NCBI GenBank assembly: GCA_964485395.1
Contig: CAZAJF010000005.1
Span: 128,074 to 192,073 of the forward strand
Origin: JANNSO01 sp964485395
Lineage (GTDB): Bacteria; Spirochaetota; Spirochaetia; Treponematales; UBA12059
Length of the DNA stretch: 64,000 nt
Reading direction: 5' to 3'
Part shown: piece by piece, positions 57,562 through 64,000 of the stretch
Layout: each line of letters opens with the position of its first letter
Position numbering within the stretch: position 1 is the first letter of the stretch
The notes under the pieces: generated by a model
Seen by the model: the letters and a program-made list of their open reading frames with translations, nothing else
What the model was told of the DNA's origin: nothing
Databases searched by the model: none
Position numbers and translations under genes: made by a program

Positions 57562-58757
57562 GCATGACTATCGACGAATTGGCCCAGCTTGTTTTTTCCG
57601 ACGCTTCCCTGGTCCGGGCCGTGTTGAGCGATCCCGTAAGCGCGGGAGGCTTGCTGAAGGTGAGCTTCAAGAAAATCGACGCGAAGGGAAGAACCGGCTA
57701 TCAGGCGGAGATCCTGAAGAACACGCAGGCGTTCCACGAGAACCTGGATCCCAAGGAAGCCGCCGCGGCGTTCCGGAACTACATGGCCGGTGAATTTCGC
57801 CAAGCGGCGCTGTTTTGCCCCGATGCCGACTATCAGGTGCTCGTGTCTAAAAAGGGAACCTCGACGATCCTTAAAAAGCCCGCCAGCCAACCCGCCGCGA
57901 AGGTTCCCGCATCCTATAACAGAGTAAAAAAATATTTACTTCCGGAAGGCCTGGCCGTTCCCTGGCTCGTGGAGACCGGCATAATGGGACGCGACGGAAC
58001 CGTGGTCAAAAGCCGCTACGACAAGTATCGACAGATAAACAAGTACCTGGAGTTCATAGAAGATTGCCTTGCTTCGTTCGACGAGACCGAGACCATACGC
58101 ATCGTGGACTTCGGATGCGGCAAGGCTTACCTCACGTTTGCGCTGTACGACTGGCTCGTTAACCGAAAGAAGCGTAAAGCCAGCATAACCGGGCTGGACC
58201 TGAAACCCGAGGTTATCGCGGACTGCGCCAAGCTCGCAAAGAAGCTCGGATTCGCAGACCTTAATTTCGCGCAGGGCGACATATCCGAGTATGCCCCCGG
58301 TACCGATGTGGACATGATGATCTGCCTGCATGCGTGCGATACCGCGACCGACGCCGCCATAGCAAAAGCCGTTTCCTGGAATGCGCGCGTCATTCTCGCC
58401 GTTCCCTGCTGCCAAAAGGAGCTTATCCAAAAAATCGCGGTTGCGGGCTTCGAGCCCATGCTGCAGCACGGGTTCCTCAGGGAGCGTTTCGGTTCCATGG
58501 CCACGGACACGCTGCGCGCGCTTGCCCTCGACGCGATGGGTTATAAAACCGTCATCTGCGAGTTCATCGACATGGAGCATACCCCTAAAAACACCTTGAT
58601 ACGGGCCATCAAACCCGGAAAAGGGAAAGCAGCCAGGAATCAGGCTGCCATAAAGAAATATGTACAGTTCAGGGATCTGCTCGGAGTAAAGCCGAGTCTA
58701 GAGGAAATGCTGGGCAGCGGGTTTTCGGCTGCATTGAAAGAGACAGAGGGGAAGTAG
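57558..58757 (+). CDS. SAM-dependent methyltransferase
   Basis: This 399-residue protein starts at ATG 57558 in an ATGA overlap with DUF2804; the frame stays open upstream but there is no reason to extend it. Residues about 1-150 are an extra N-terminal domain. Residues about 175-340 form a class I methyltransferase fold: RIVDFGCGKAYLTFALYDWL (SAM motif I, near 178), ITGLDLKPE (acidic end of strand 2) and DMMICLHACDTATDAAIAKA. The sequence PCCQKEL after this has paired Cys residues. The fold resembles the Methyltransf_32 group; the substrate is unknown, perhaps RNA. Confidence 0.8.
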   Translation: MSMTIDELAQLVFSDASLVRAVLSDPVSAGGLLKVSFKKIDAKGRTGYQAEILKNTQAFHENLDPKEAAAAFRNYMAGEFRQAALFCPDADYQVLVSKKGTSTILKKPASQPAAKVPASYNRVKKYLLPEGLAVPWLVETGIMGRDGTVVKSRYDKYRQINKYLEFIEDCLASFDETETIRIVDFGCGKAYLTFALYDWLVNRKKRKASITGLDLKPEVIADCAKLAKKLGFADLNFAQGDISEYAPGTDVDMMICLHACDTATDAAIAKAVSWNARVILAVPCCQKELIQKIAVAGFEPMLQHGFLRERFGSMATDTLRALALDAMGYKTVICEFIDMEHTPKNTLIRAIKPGKGKAARNQAAIKKYVQFRDLLGVKPSLEEMLGSGFSAALKETEGK

Positions 58758-59406
58758 CGTTTCGTTCCTGCCCAAGCCTAGAGCCTTAGTGGGCACCTCG
58801 AAGAAATACTAAAACTTTTCGAGGTGCTCCCATTCTAGTATCTTAAAATGTGCGAGTTACACCCAAAAAAATCCAAGCCCTTCAGTCAACGCTCTTTTCT
58901 CCTTGGCCTCATTGCAATCCAGATTTTCGCTTTTTGCATTTTTGGATGTACATGCATATCGCTCCAATCCAAAGATAATACTCTCCAACTTCGACATTAC
59001 CTTGTCAATTCTCAATTGGTGCCCGGCCTTATCCTGGATCTTTGAACGCCTGCGGAATTTATCCGTAAGCATACAATCGGCTCGCACAGTATCGATTATT
59101 TTAATGCTGATTTTATTGGCAAGTTGCGCATTTTTGTGAAGAGCGGTGAGCAAAGAGCTTCCGCCAAACTGCGGCTGCCCTGGCCGTGACGGAAGAACCG
59201 AATACCATGTCCGCCTGCTTTGGAAGGAACGTGGCCTTTCCGAGGCCCCCGAAAACGCCTTTGCCCCGCCTGTCGTCGGTACCAGTCTCGCCGCTTTTTT
59301 TTGGCAGAGGGCGAGGCTTAGGACCTGTTTCAGGAAACGGGAGGTCGGCGTTGAAAACCGAAGGGCCAAGGACGCCATGCTTCCGAGATTGCTGTCGATC
59401 CTGCTG
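58758..59406. other. Long stretch without a convincing gene
   Basis: This 649-base gap between convergent genes opens with a palindromic repeat at 58793-58827. On the minus strand a frame of 173 codons (58857-59378) is open, but its product (many Arg, Ser, Lys, no domain, no ribosome site) does not look like a real protein. Plus-strand frames are shorter. Base composition changes from AT-rich (58850-59130) to GC-rich (59150-59370), so it could be a decayed element. No transposase motif was recognised. Confidence 0.5.
58793..58827. repeat. Palindromic repeat, copy 1
   Basis: GCACCTCGAA (58793-58802) and TTCGAGGTGC (58818-58827) are perfect inverted copies around a 15-base loop. The arm resembles the repeat at 63290-63326 (GCA, pyrimidine, CTC, G or T, then A-run). 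No T-run follows, so it is not a normal terminator. Confidence 0.6.
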
Positions 59407-60231
59407 CTATAACCCCAGTTTAGCCTTAAGGCGTTCCATATCCTTGCCTTCGAGCGTCATTGCCTTATTCTCGAGTAGCGCCTTGAAGGCCTGGGCTTCC
59501 TCGGCGGAAAGCGTTACTCCGTTTAGAATGTGCCGCTCGAGGCTGGTGCAGGCTTGCGGCGCGACGCCTTTGGTTATGTCGAGGATAACGGCCGCGTAGT
59601 CGCGAATCTCGCGCTGGGCGTGCGCATCCAGGCGCAGTTTAAGGAAACGGAACAGGTTGTGAAGGTCCATTTGCCAATACCACTCGGTGTACATGGAAAG
59701 GGGCAGGTTGACTCGGGCCAATTCGCGCGCGATGCCGGAATCGATCAGTTTTTTATACGATTCGTAGGCTGACTGCTGGCCCAGGCGCAGAGCCTCGATT
59801 ACTACGGAAGCTTCTTCCCTGGACACAGGTTCGTTTTCCCGGCCCTGTTTGTTGTCCGCGCTCTGCCTGCAGATCGCGTCTGGCTCGGGCAGCCAGAATT
59901 CGTCCTTCATCACGGAGTAGCGGCCGGAAATTTCGTTGACGCGCGCGGTGCGATGGCGTATCCACTGTCTGGCCACGAAAATGGGCATCTTTATATGGAA
60001 GGTGAGCACGACCTGCTCGAAAGGCGATGTATGGTCGTTACGCAATAGGTAGTCGATAAGGGAGGCATCCTCGCGGATGGTCTTGGTGCCTTCGCCGTAG
60101 GAAACTCGGGCGGACTGCACGATTCTGGCATCCGTACCCAAATAATCGACCAGTCGCACGAATCCTTTCTCGTGGACGGGGAAGACTTTGTCCAGTAATG
60201 CTTCAGCTTCTGGACTTGTGCAGTGGGCCAT
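59407..60231 (-). CDS. thyX: FAD-dependent thymidylate synthase
   Basis: This 274-residue ThyX makes dTMP from dUMP with FAD and methylenetetrahydrofolate. The ThyX signature RHRTARVNEISGRYS (RHR, seven residues, Ser) lies near residue 91. The stretch LPLSMYTEWYWQMDLHNLFRFL near 195 is also normal for the family. AAAGG lies six bases before the ATG at 60229-60231. No thyA is in this window. It lies 95 bases downstream of the chemoreceptor gene, likely with its own promoter. Confidence 0.95.
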   Translation of the reverse strand: MAHCTSPEAEALLDKVFPVHEKGFVRLVDYLGTDARIVQSARVSYGEGTKTIREDASLIDYLLRNDHTSPFEQVVLTFHIKMPIFVARQWIRHRTARVNEISGRYSVMKDEFWLPEPDAICRQSADNKQGRENEPVSREEASVVIEALRLGQQSAYESYKKLIDSGIARELARVNLPLSMYTEWYWQMDLHNLFRFLKLRLDAHAQREIRDYAAVILDITKGVAPQACTSLERHILNGVTLSAEEAQAFKALLENKAMTLEGKDMERLKAKLGL

Positions 60232-60326
60232 GAAGTTTCCTTTCGGGGCAAGGGTTCTTTATAATGCTGGCGTAAATAGTATCCTAGTTCAAGGCTTTAT
60301 TGAATAACCTAAGCTTAGGGATCGTC

Positions 60327-61847
60327 CTAAAGCTTGAAAAATTCCACTGTCCGCTTGAGTAGTGCCGCCTCGCCCGCAAGCTGCTCGGCCGACGCCGCCA
60401 GTTCCTCGGCGCTAGCGGAGTTTTGCTGGATTATCGTATCAAGGGAAATGATCGCCGTGTTTATCTGTTCGGCGCCGCTTTGCTGTTCTTTGCTTGCATG
60501 GCTGATTTCCTGCATGAGTTGAGCGCTGTTTTGAATGTCCGACAGCATTGAGCCGAGGTTTTTGCCTGCAATTTCCGCGGTTTGAACCGAAGCATCCGAT
60601 ATCGTCGCAATCTCCGCGGAAGCTTTTTGGGAACGTTCCGCCAGTCTCCGGACTTCCGATGCCACTACCGCAAAACCTTTCCCCGCTTCACCGACACGTG
60701 CCGCCTCAATGGCGGCATTCAAGGCCAGAAGGTTCGTCTGTCGGGCGATCTCCTCGATAATGGTAATGCTCTCTGCGATCGTATGCATTGCCTGTACCGT
60801 ATTTTGCATGCTTTCGCCCGTAGCGTCCGATTTAGTCCTTGTCTCCGCAGTCAGGAGTTCCGCTTCGCGCGCATTCGAGGCGTTGCTCTTCATACCGGCA
60901 ACCATTTCTTCCACCGATGCCGATACTTCCTCTGCGCTTGAGGCTTGCTCGGAAGCCGCTCCAGCCAGGCGGTTTGCCGTATGGTTGATCTGCTCGCTGC
61001 CGATGCTCACCGCCTCGCTGGAATGTCGGACCTGCCCGAGCACTTCCCGTAATCGCGCCGCCATTTTTTGCATTGCTGCGTAGGCTCCCACGCTTTTACC
61101 GAGATTCTCGAAATTAAAGGAAATTTCCCCTTCAGCGAGCCGTTCTGCTATGAAGCGGATTTTTTCCGGTTCGGCGCCAAGCTGGCGGCGAAGTGCCGTT
61201 ATCGTGATTAGTCCGAGCAATGTGGATAGCACAACGCAGATTATCGAAGCGTTGATTACAAGCTTCGCGATGGTCGTATTGACGATTCCCAAGAAATCGC
61301 TCTTGAGTAAGCCTACGAAGAAAATACCGATCTCTTCTGACGCCGCGTTGGTTATGGGTTCATAGGCTGCGAAATAGGGAAGGCCGAGTATCGCGGCTTC
61401 ACCCTGGAAATTATTCCCCTGAAGTATGGCTTGGTAGACGGGGCCGCGGGCAAGCAAGGTTCCCGTCGCGCGTTTGCCGTCCGCCGTCAGAATATTCGTG
61501 CTTATCCGGACGAATTCCGGCTGTCCGTCTTTTACGGTACGCATAAAAATAGTCGCTACGCCGCCTGTAATGCTGCGTACTTTATCAACGATGTCGTAGG
61601 TGTCGTTGACACTATATGAACCGATGGTTAAACGGTCTTCCGCTAATCCGGCCTCGAGACCTTTTGAAAAGAAAAGCTCCTTGAGAACCCTCATGGAGAC
61701 GGCTTGATTACCTTGGGCAAGCGAGATCATCCTCGTTTTAATGTTTGTTCCCGCGAGTACCGTGAGTGACGCGGCGAGAATAACCATTGCGCCAAGGGCT
61801 GAAAATGTTATCTGCAATGAAAATCCGGGTTTTCTTATATTTACCAT
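60327..61847 (-). CDS. Methyl-accepting chemotaxis protein
   Basis: This 506-residue chemoreceptor starts at the ATG at 61845-61847, behind AGAGGA; an ATG at 61916 would add 23 residues. A first membrane segment (LQITFSALGAMVILAASLTV) is followed by a periplasmic domain at about 35-190 that looks like a single-Cache sensor (TIFMRTVKDGQPEFVRIST, GTLLARGPVYQAILQGNNF). A second membrane segment lies at 195-220 and a HAMP-like linker follows. The signalling hairpin contains IARQTNLLALNAAIEAARVG near residue 390. It would report to CheA. The ligand is unknown. Confidence 0.93.
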   Translation of the reverse strand: MVNIRKPGFSLQITFSALGAMVILAASLTVLAGTNIKTRMISLAQGNQAVSMRVLKELFFSKGLEAGLAEDRLTIGSYSVNDTYDIVDKVRSITGGVATIFMRTVKDGQPEFVRISTNILTADGKRATGTLLARGPVYQAILQGNNFQGEAAILGLPYFAAYEPITNAASEEIGIFFVGLLKSDFLGIVNTTIAKLVINASIICVVLSTLLGLITITALRRQLGAEPEKIRFIAERLAEGEISFNFENLGKSVGAYAAMQKMAARLREVLGQVRHSSEAVSIGSEQINHTANRLAGAASEQASSAEEVSASVEEMVAGMKSNASNAREAELLTAETRTKSDATGESMQNTVQAMHTIAESITIIEEIARQTNLLALNAAIEAARVGEAGKGFAVVASEVRRLAERSQKASAEIATISDASVQTAEIAGKNLGSMLSDIQNSAQLMQEISHASKEQQSGAEQINTAIISLDTIIQQNSASAEELAASAEQLAGEAALLKRTVEFFKL

Positions 61848-61912
61848 AATTTCCTCTGCATGAAGTATAGCAACCTGCAGGATGAATCGCAAATTTACTT
61901 TTTTACCGGCTG

Positions 61913-62818
61913 TCACTCGCTGTAATGCGGAAAGTCCTCGAAATCGCCGGAGAATTGGCCTAAGGTTTCCTTTCCGGAATTAGGGCCGTGGCAGTCGCTG
62001 CCGTAAGTAAGAAAAAAATTGTTGGCCTTGGCCGTTTCCTGCACGACGGTATTGATGGCCTGGGTTTTTTCCTTGCGGTAATGATAGAGCTCGACGCCTC
62101 GCACGCCCAGGGAATAGTAGCGCTTGAGCATGGAATCGAGCCTGGATTTTTCTTTGTTTATTATGGAGAAGTCGTCGTCGAATTCATGGCCGATATGCGG
62201 AATCACCGGGAAACCATTATCGGAACGAATGACCGATATTGTGTTTTTCATGCTGGGTTTAGGAAACTTTATGTCCGCGAACAAACCTACGTCGAAATAG
62301 GTTTTTTTGAATTCACGATACTCCGTCAAGGGTGAAATAATTCCACGCAATTTGAGGATCACGTAAATATCCGTTTTTGCGAATCTGATATCGATAGGAT
62401 CGATTATTTTACCTTCGGGATGGCCTGCGGTTTTTATGGCCACGAGCTTGTCGAAGCAGAGCTCCGGATCGTTGAAAAGCGACTGGACGCGCTTGCACAG
62501 CAGTTTGACGCTCTTCATCCGCTCTTTGCGGTTTTGTAATAGAAAAGCCTCGGTATTCGAGTAGCTTCCCTGTGGAAAATATGCGAGCAGCTCGCTTTTA
62601 TACTGCGTGGGAGCATCCACGCAATCGATTTCCACTCCCGGCCAGGATCGCAGGCCTAAAGCACGCGCCGTTTCCAGGAACTCCCTGGTGCCGCCCATGG
62701 TGTCGTGATCGGTCAGGCAGAGCAGCTCTATTCCCAGCTCTTTGGCCTTCTTCGCCAGCTCGGCCGGCCAGCGGCTACCATCAGAAAATCTGCTGTGTGT
62801 ATGCATGTCTGCGCGCAT
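61913..62818 (-). CDS. PHP-domain metal-dependent phosphoesterase
   Basis: This 301-residue protein starts at the ATG at 62816-62818 (MRADMHTHSRFSDG), the usual beginning of PHP proteins; the frame is open back to 62956 without a ribosome site. Metal ligands are visible in DMHTHSRFSDGS, LCLTDHDTMGG near 38 and TYGSDCHGPNSG near 280. PHP proteins of this kind hydrolyse nucleotide or sugar phosphates. No Shine-Dalgarno; a -10 box ends seven bases before the ATG, so the message is probably leaderless. Confidence 0.88.
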   Translation of the reverse strand: MRADMHTHSRFSDGSRWPAELAKKAKELGIELLCLTDHDTMGGTREFLETARALGLRSWPGVEIDCVDAPTQYKSELLAYFPQGSYSNTEAFLLQNRKERMKSVKLLCKRVQSLFNDPELCFDKLVAIKTAGHPEGKIIDPIDIRFAKTDIYVILKLRGIISPLTEYREFKKTYFDVGLFADIKFPKPSMKNTISVIRSDNGFPVIPHIGHEFDDDFSIINKEKSRLDSMLKRYYSLGVRGVELYHYRKEKTQAINTVVQETAKANNFFLTYGSDCHGPNSGKETLGQFSGDFEDFPHYSE

Positions 62819-62825
62819 AGAAACA

Positions 62826-62854
62826 AGAATACTCGACCGCCGGCAAGTACACAA
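62826..62854 (-). promoter_or_regulatory. Probable leaderless promoter of the PHP gene
   Basis: On the minus strand: TTGTGT (62854-62849), 17-base spacer, TATTCT (62831-62826), then seven bases to the PHP ATG at 62818. Confidence 0.5.
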
Positions 62855-62876
62855 GAGAACGGGTTTGTATATTGAA

Positions 62877-63170
62877 TTATTTTTTTTTGATGCCGATTTT
62901 TCCGTCGTTGGAAACTTGGACGCCTTCTCCTCGAAGCAGCGAAATCTGTTCCTCAAGCCCGGCTCCCGGCGAAAGCGCTATGCGGCCATCAGATCGGATT
63001 ATTCGCCACCAGGGCAAGTCGTGGCTCCCCGAGCACGCGTGCAGTATGCGTACAACCGCGCGCGCTCCGTTGCGCAGACCGGCCGCCGCGGCTACGTCGC
63101 CATAGGACATTACCGAACCTGGCGGAATGTTTTGGAGAACTTCGATTATGGCTTCGCTCGTTGGGCTCAT
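62877..63170 (-). CDS. Alkyltransferase-like protein (MGMT domain, no active Cys)
   Basis: This 97-residue protein is the DNA-binding half of O6-methylguanine methyltransferases (IPPGSVMSYGDVAAAAGLRNGARAVVR in outline, residues 15-41). Where methyltransferases have PCHRV, this one has PWWRI (Trp54, Trp55), so it cannot take an alkyl group. Alkyltransferase-like proteins with Trp in this place bind O6-alkylguanine and hand the lesion to nucleotide excision repair; their usual motif is PWHR, so the second Trp is a further change. uvrC is present in this window. GGAGG lies nine bases before the ATG. Confidence 0.85.
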   Translation of the reverse strand: MSPTSEAIIEVLQNIPPGSVMSYGDVAAAAGLRNGARAVVRILHACSGSHDLPWWRIIRSDGRIALSPGAGLEEQISLLRGEGVQVSNDGKIGIKKK

Positions 63171-63257
63171 GGTGCATCCTCCGCCGTGAAGTGTGACAAA
63201 ATACTATTGAAAAAACAAGCTCTTTTTCATTTTGACAAAAGTACAGTTTTCGTCGGC

Positions 63258-63286
63258 TTGACAGCAGGTAGCGCGCATGGTAGCGT
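63258..63286 (+). promoter_or_regulatory. Possible fabD promoter
   Basis: Perfect -35 TTGACA (63258-63263), 17-base spacer and a weak TAGCGT (63281-63286). A second TTGACA lies near 63226. The transcript would start at the palindromic repeat, 130 bases before fabD. Confidence 0.35.
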
Positions 63287-63289
63287 TTG

Positions 63290-63326
63290 GGCATCTCTAA
63301 AAACTTGGTTAGTTTTTAGAGATGCC
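63290..63326. repeat. Palindromic repeat, copy 2, in fabD leader
   Basis: GGCATCTCTAAAAACT (63290-63305) and AGTTTTTAGAGATGCC (63311-63326) form a perfect 16-base stem with a TGGTT loop. It is the same type as the repeat at 58793-58827. Two more small hairpins follow (TGCAATT/AATTGCA at 63329-63351, and AAAAAC/GTTTTT near 63375-63390) before the fabD ribosome site. Confidence 0.7.
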
Positions 63327-63421
63327 TTTGCAATTCGTTTCACAAATTGCAGACATAGTGGTAGACAACAAAAAACTGAAGTTTTTCATTGTTCTTGTAG
63401 TACCGTAATCAGGAGGATTTT

Positions 63422-64000
63422 ATGAAAACATGTATATTATTTCCCGGTCAAGGCGCGCAGGCGATCGGCATGGGCAAGGATTTTTACGAGACCAGCAAAA
63501 AGGTGAAAGAATTGTTCGAGCTTGCTTCGGACAGTACTAAAATCGATCTGGCCGCTTTGATATTTTCCGGCACCGAGGAAGAACTGAAGCAGACTCGGAA
63601 TACCCAGGTTTCCCTGGCTCTGGTGGAATGCGCCGCATCGCTCAGCCTGCGCGAGCATGGCATCGTCGTCGACAGAGCCGCGGGCTTCAGCCTCGGCGAG
63701 TGGCCCGCGCTGGTGGAAACCGGCGTTCTTTCCTTTGCCGCGATGATCAAGCTGGTAGCCGAGCGCGGCCGACTCATGGACGAAGCGGGCAAGCGCTCGG
63801 GCGGCTCCACTATGGCCGCGGTCATGAACCTGGAACCCGCGCTCATCGAAGCCGCGCTCAAGAACGCCGGTATCGATGACGTTTGGGTGGCCAACTACAA
63901 CTCGGCGACCCAATCCGTTATTTCGGGTACCGAATCGGGAAACATCAAGGCGGAGGAAACCATCAAGGCAGCCGGCCCCAACCGCCTCAGACCCCCCCAA
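63422..64000 (+). CDS. fabD: Malonyl-CoA:ACP transacylase, 3' end cut by window edge
   Basis: The frame runs open from the ATG at 63422 (AGGAGG upstream) to the end of the window, 193 codons. It begins MKTCILFPGQGAQAIGMGKD, the FabD opening. The active-site Ser is in AAGFSLGEWPALVETG near residue 88; most FabD proteins have GHSLGE here, so His is replaced by Phe. The usual Arg (VAERGRLMDEA) and the Asn-rich NYNSATQSVISG follow. It loads malonate onto acyl carrier protein for fatty-acid synthesis. The last dozen codons end in a run of C and may contain a base error. Confidence 0.9.
   Translation, partial: MKTCILFPGQGAQAIGMGKDFYETSKKVKELFELASDSTKIDLAALIFSGTEEELKQTRNTQVSLALVECAASLSLREHGIVVDRAAGFSLGEWPALVETGVLSFAAMIKLVAERGRLMDEAGKRSGGSTMAAVMNLEPALIEAALKNAGIDDVWVANYNSATQSVISGTESGNIKAEETIKAAGPNRLRPPQ

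Noticed and set aside
58857..59378. 173-codon minus-strand frame
   Set aside because: No ribosome site, no domain, odd composition and a GC change in the middle; kept only as an unexplained region.

Overview
The window looks like the replication-origin region of a spirochaete chromosome, probably a Treponema-like member of the Spirochaetota. This is an inference from three things: the gene set dnaN-recF-dciA and dnaA pointing away from gyrB-gyrA, a 7TMR-DISM sensor kinase and several HisKA_2-type kinases common in spirochaetes, and many lipoproteins with spirochaete-style lipoboxes. No tRNA, rRNA, CRISPR array, intact transposon or prophage gene was seen. Two genes are cut by the window edges: a lipoprotein at 1-723 and fabD at 63422-64000.

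Left part (0-31.6 kb), mostly minus strand: lipoproteins; a J-domain protein; a 7TM sensor kinase converging on a CheY-like regulator; prfC overlapping a cation/proton antiporter; an ABC pair; a TlpA/CcdA thiol-redox pair on the plus strand; a five-gene overlapping operon (LamG/FN3 exported protein, large TPR protein, HDOD, metallo-beta-lactamase fold, Gate-domain membrane protein); uvrC with two followers on the plus strand; a kinase with a degenerate receiver; then tex, a thioredoxin-like protein, dciA, recF, dnaN and dnaA.

Origin (29.9-36.7 kb): DnaA boxes lie in both the dnaA-dnaN gap and the dnaA-gyrB gap. Two perfect parS sites lie just past gyrA, between its terminator and the convergent sdaA gene.

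Right part (36.7-64 kb): sdaA; a ugpBAE-type glycerol-3-phosphate uptake operon ending in a Gfo/Idh oxidoreductase; the ahcY-metK methyl-cycle operon; glpK; a TetR-controlled RND efflux operon with an extra lipoprotein; a four-gene cluster (adenosine-specific kinase-like, hydroxyacid dehydrogenase, DUF2804, methyltransferase); a 650-base stretch with no convincing gene; thyX; a chemoreceptor; a PHP phosphoesterase; an alkyltransferase-like protein; and fabD.

The most unusual signals are these. (1) The ahcY leader carries two mutually exclusive stems, one of which hides the ribosome binding site: a candidate riboswitch. (2) A diverged fragment of the metK 3' end plus a metK-like terminator lies at the far end of the ugp operon, so that operon is bracketed by metK ends. 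(3) At least five genes have a -10 box only 6-8 bases before the start codon and no Shine-Dalgarno, which suggests leaderless transcription is common here. (4) Paired palindromic repeats of one family lie at about 58.8 and 63.3 kb.
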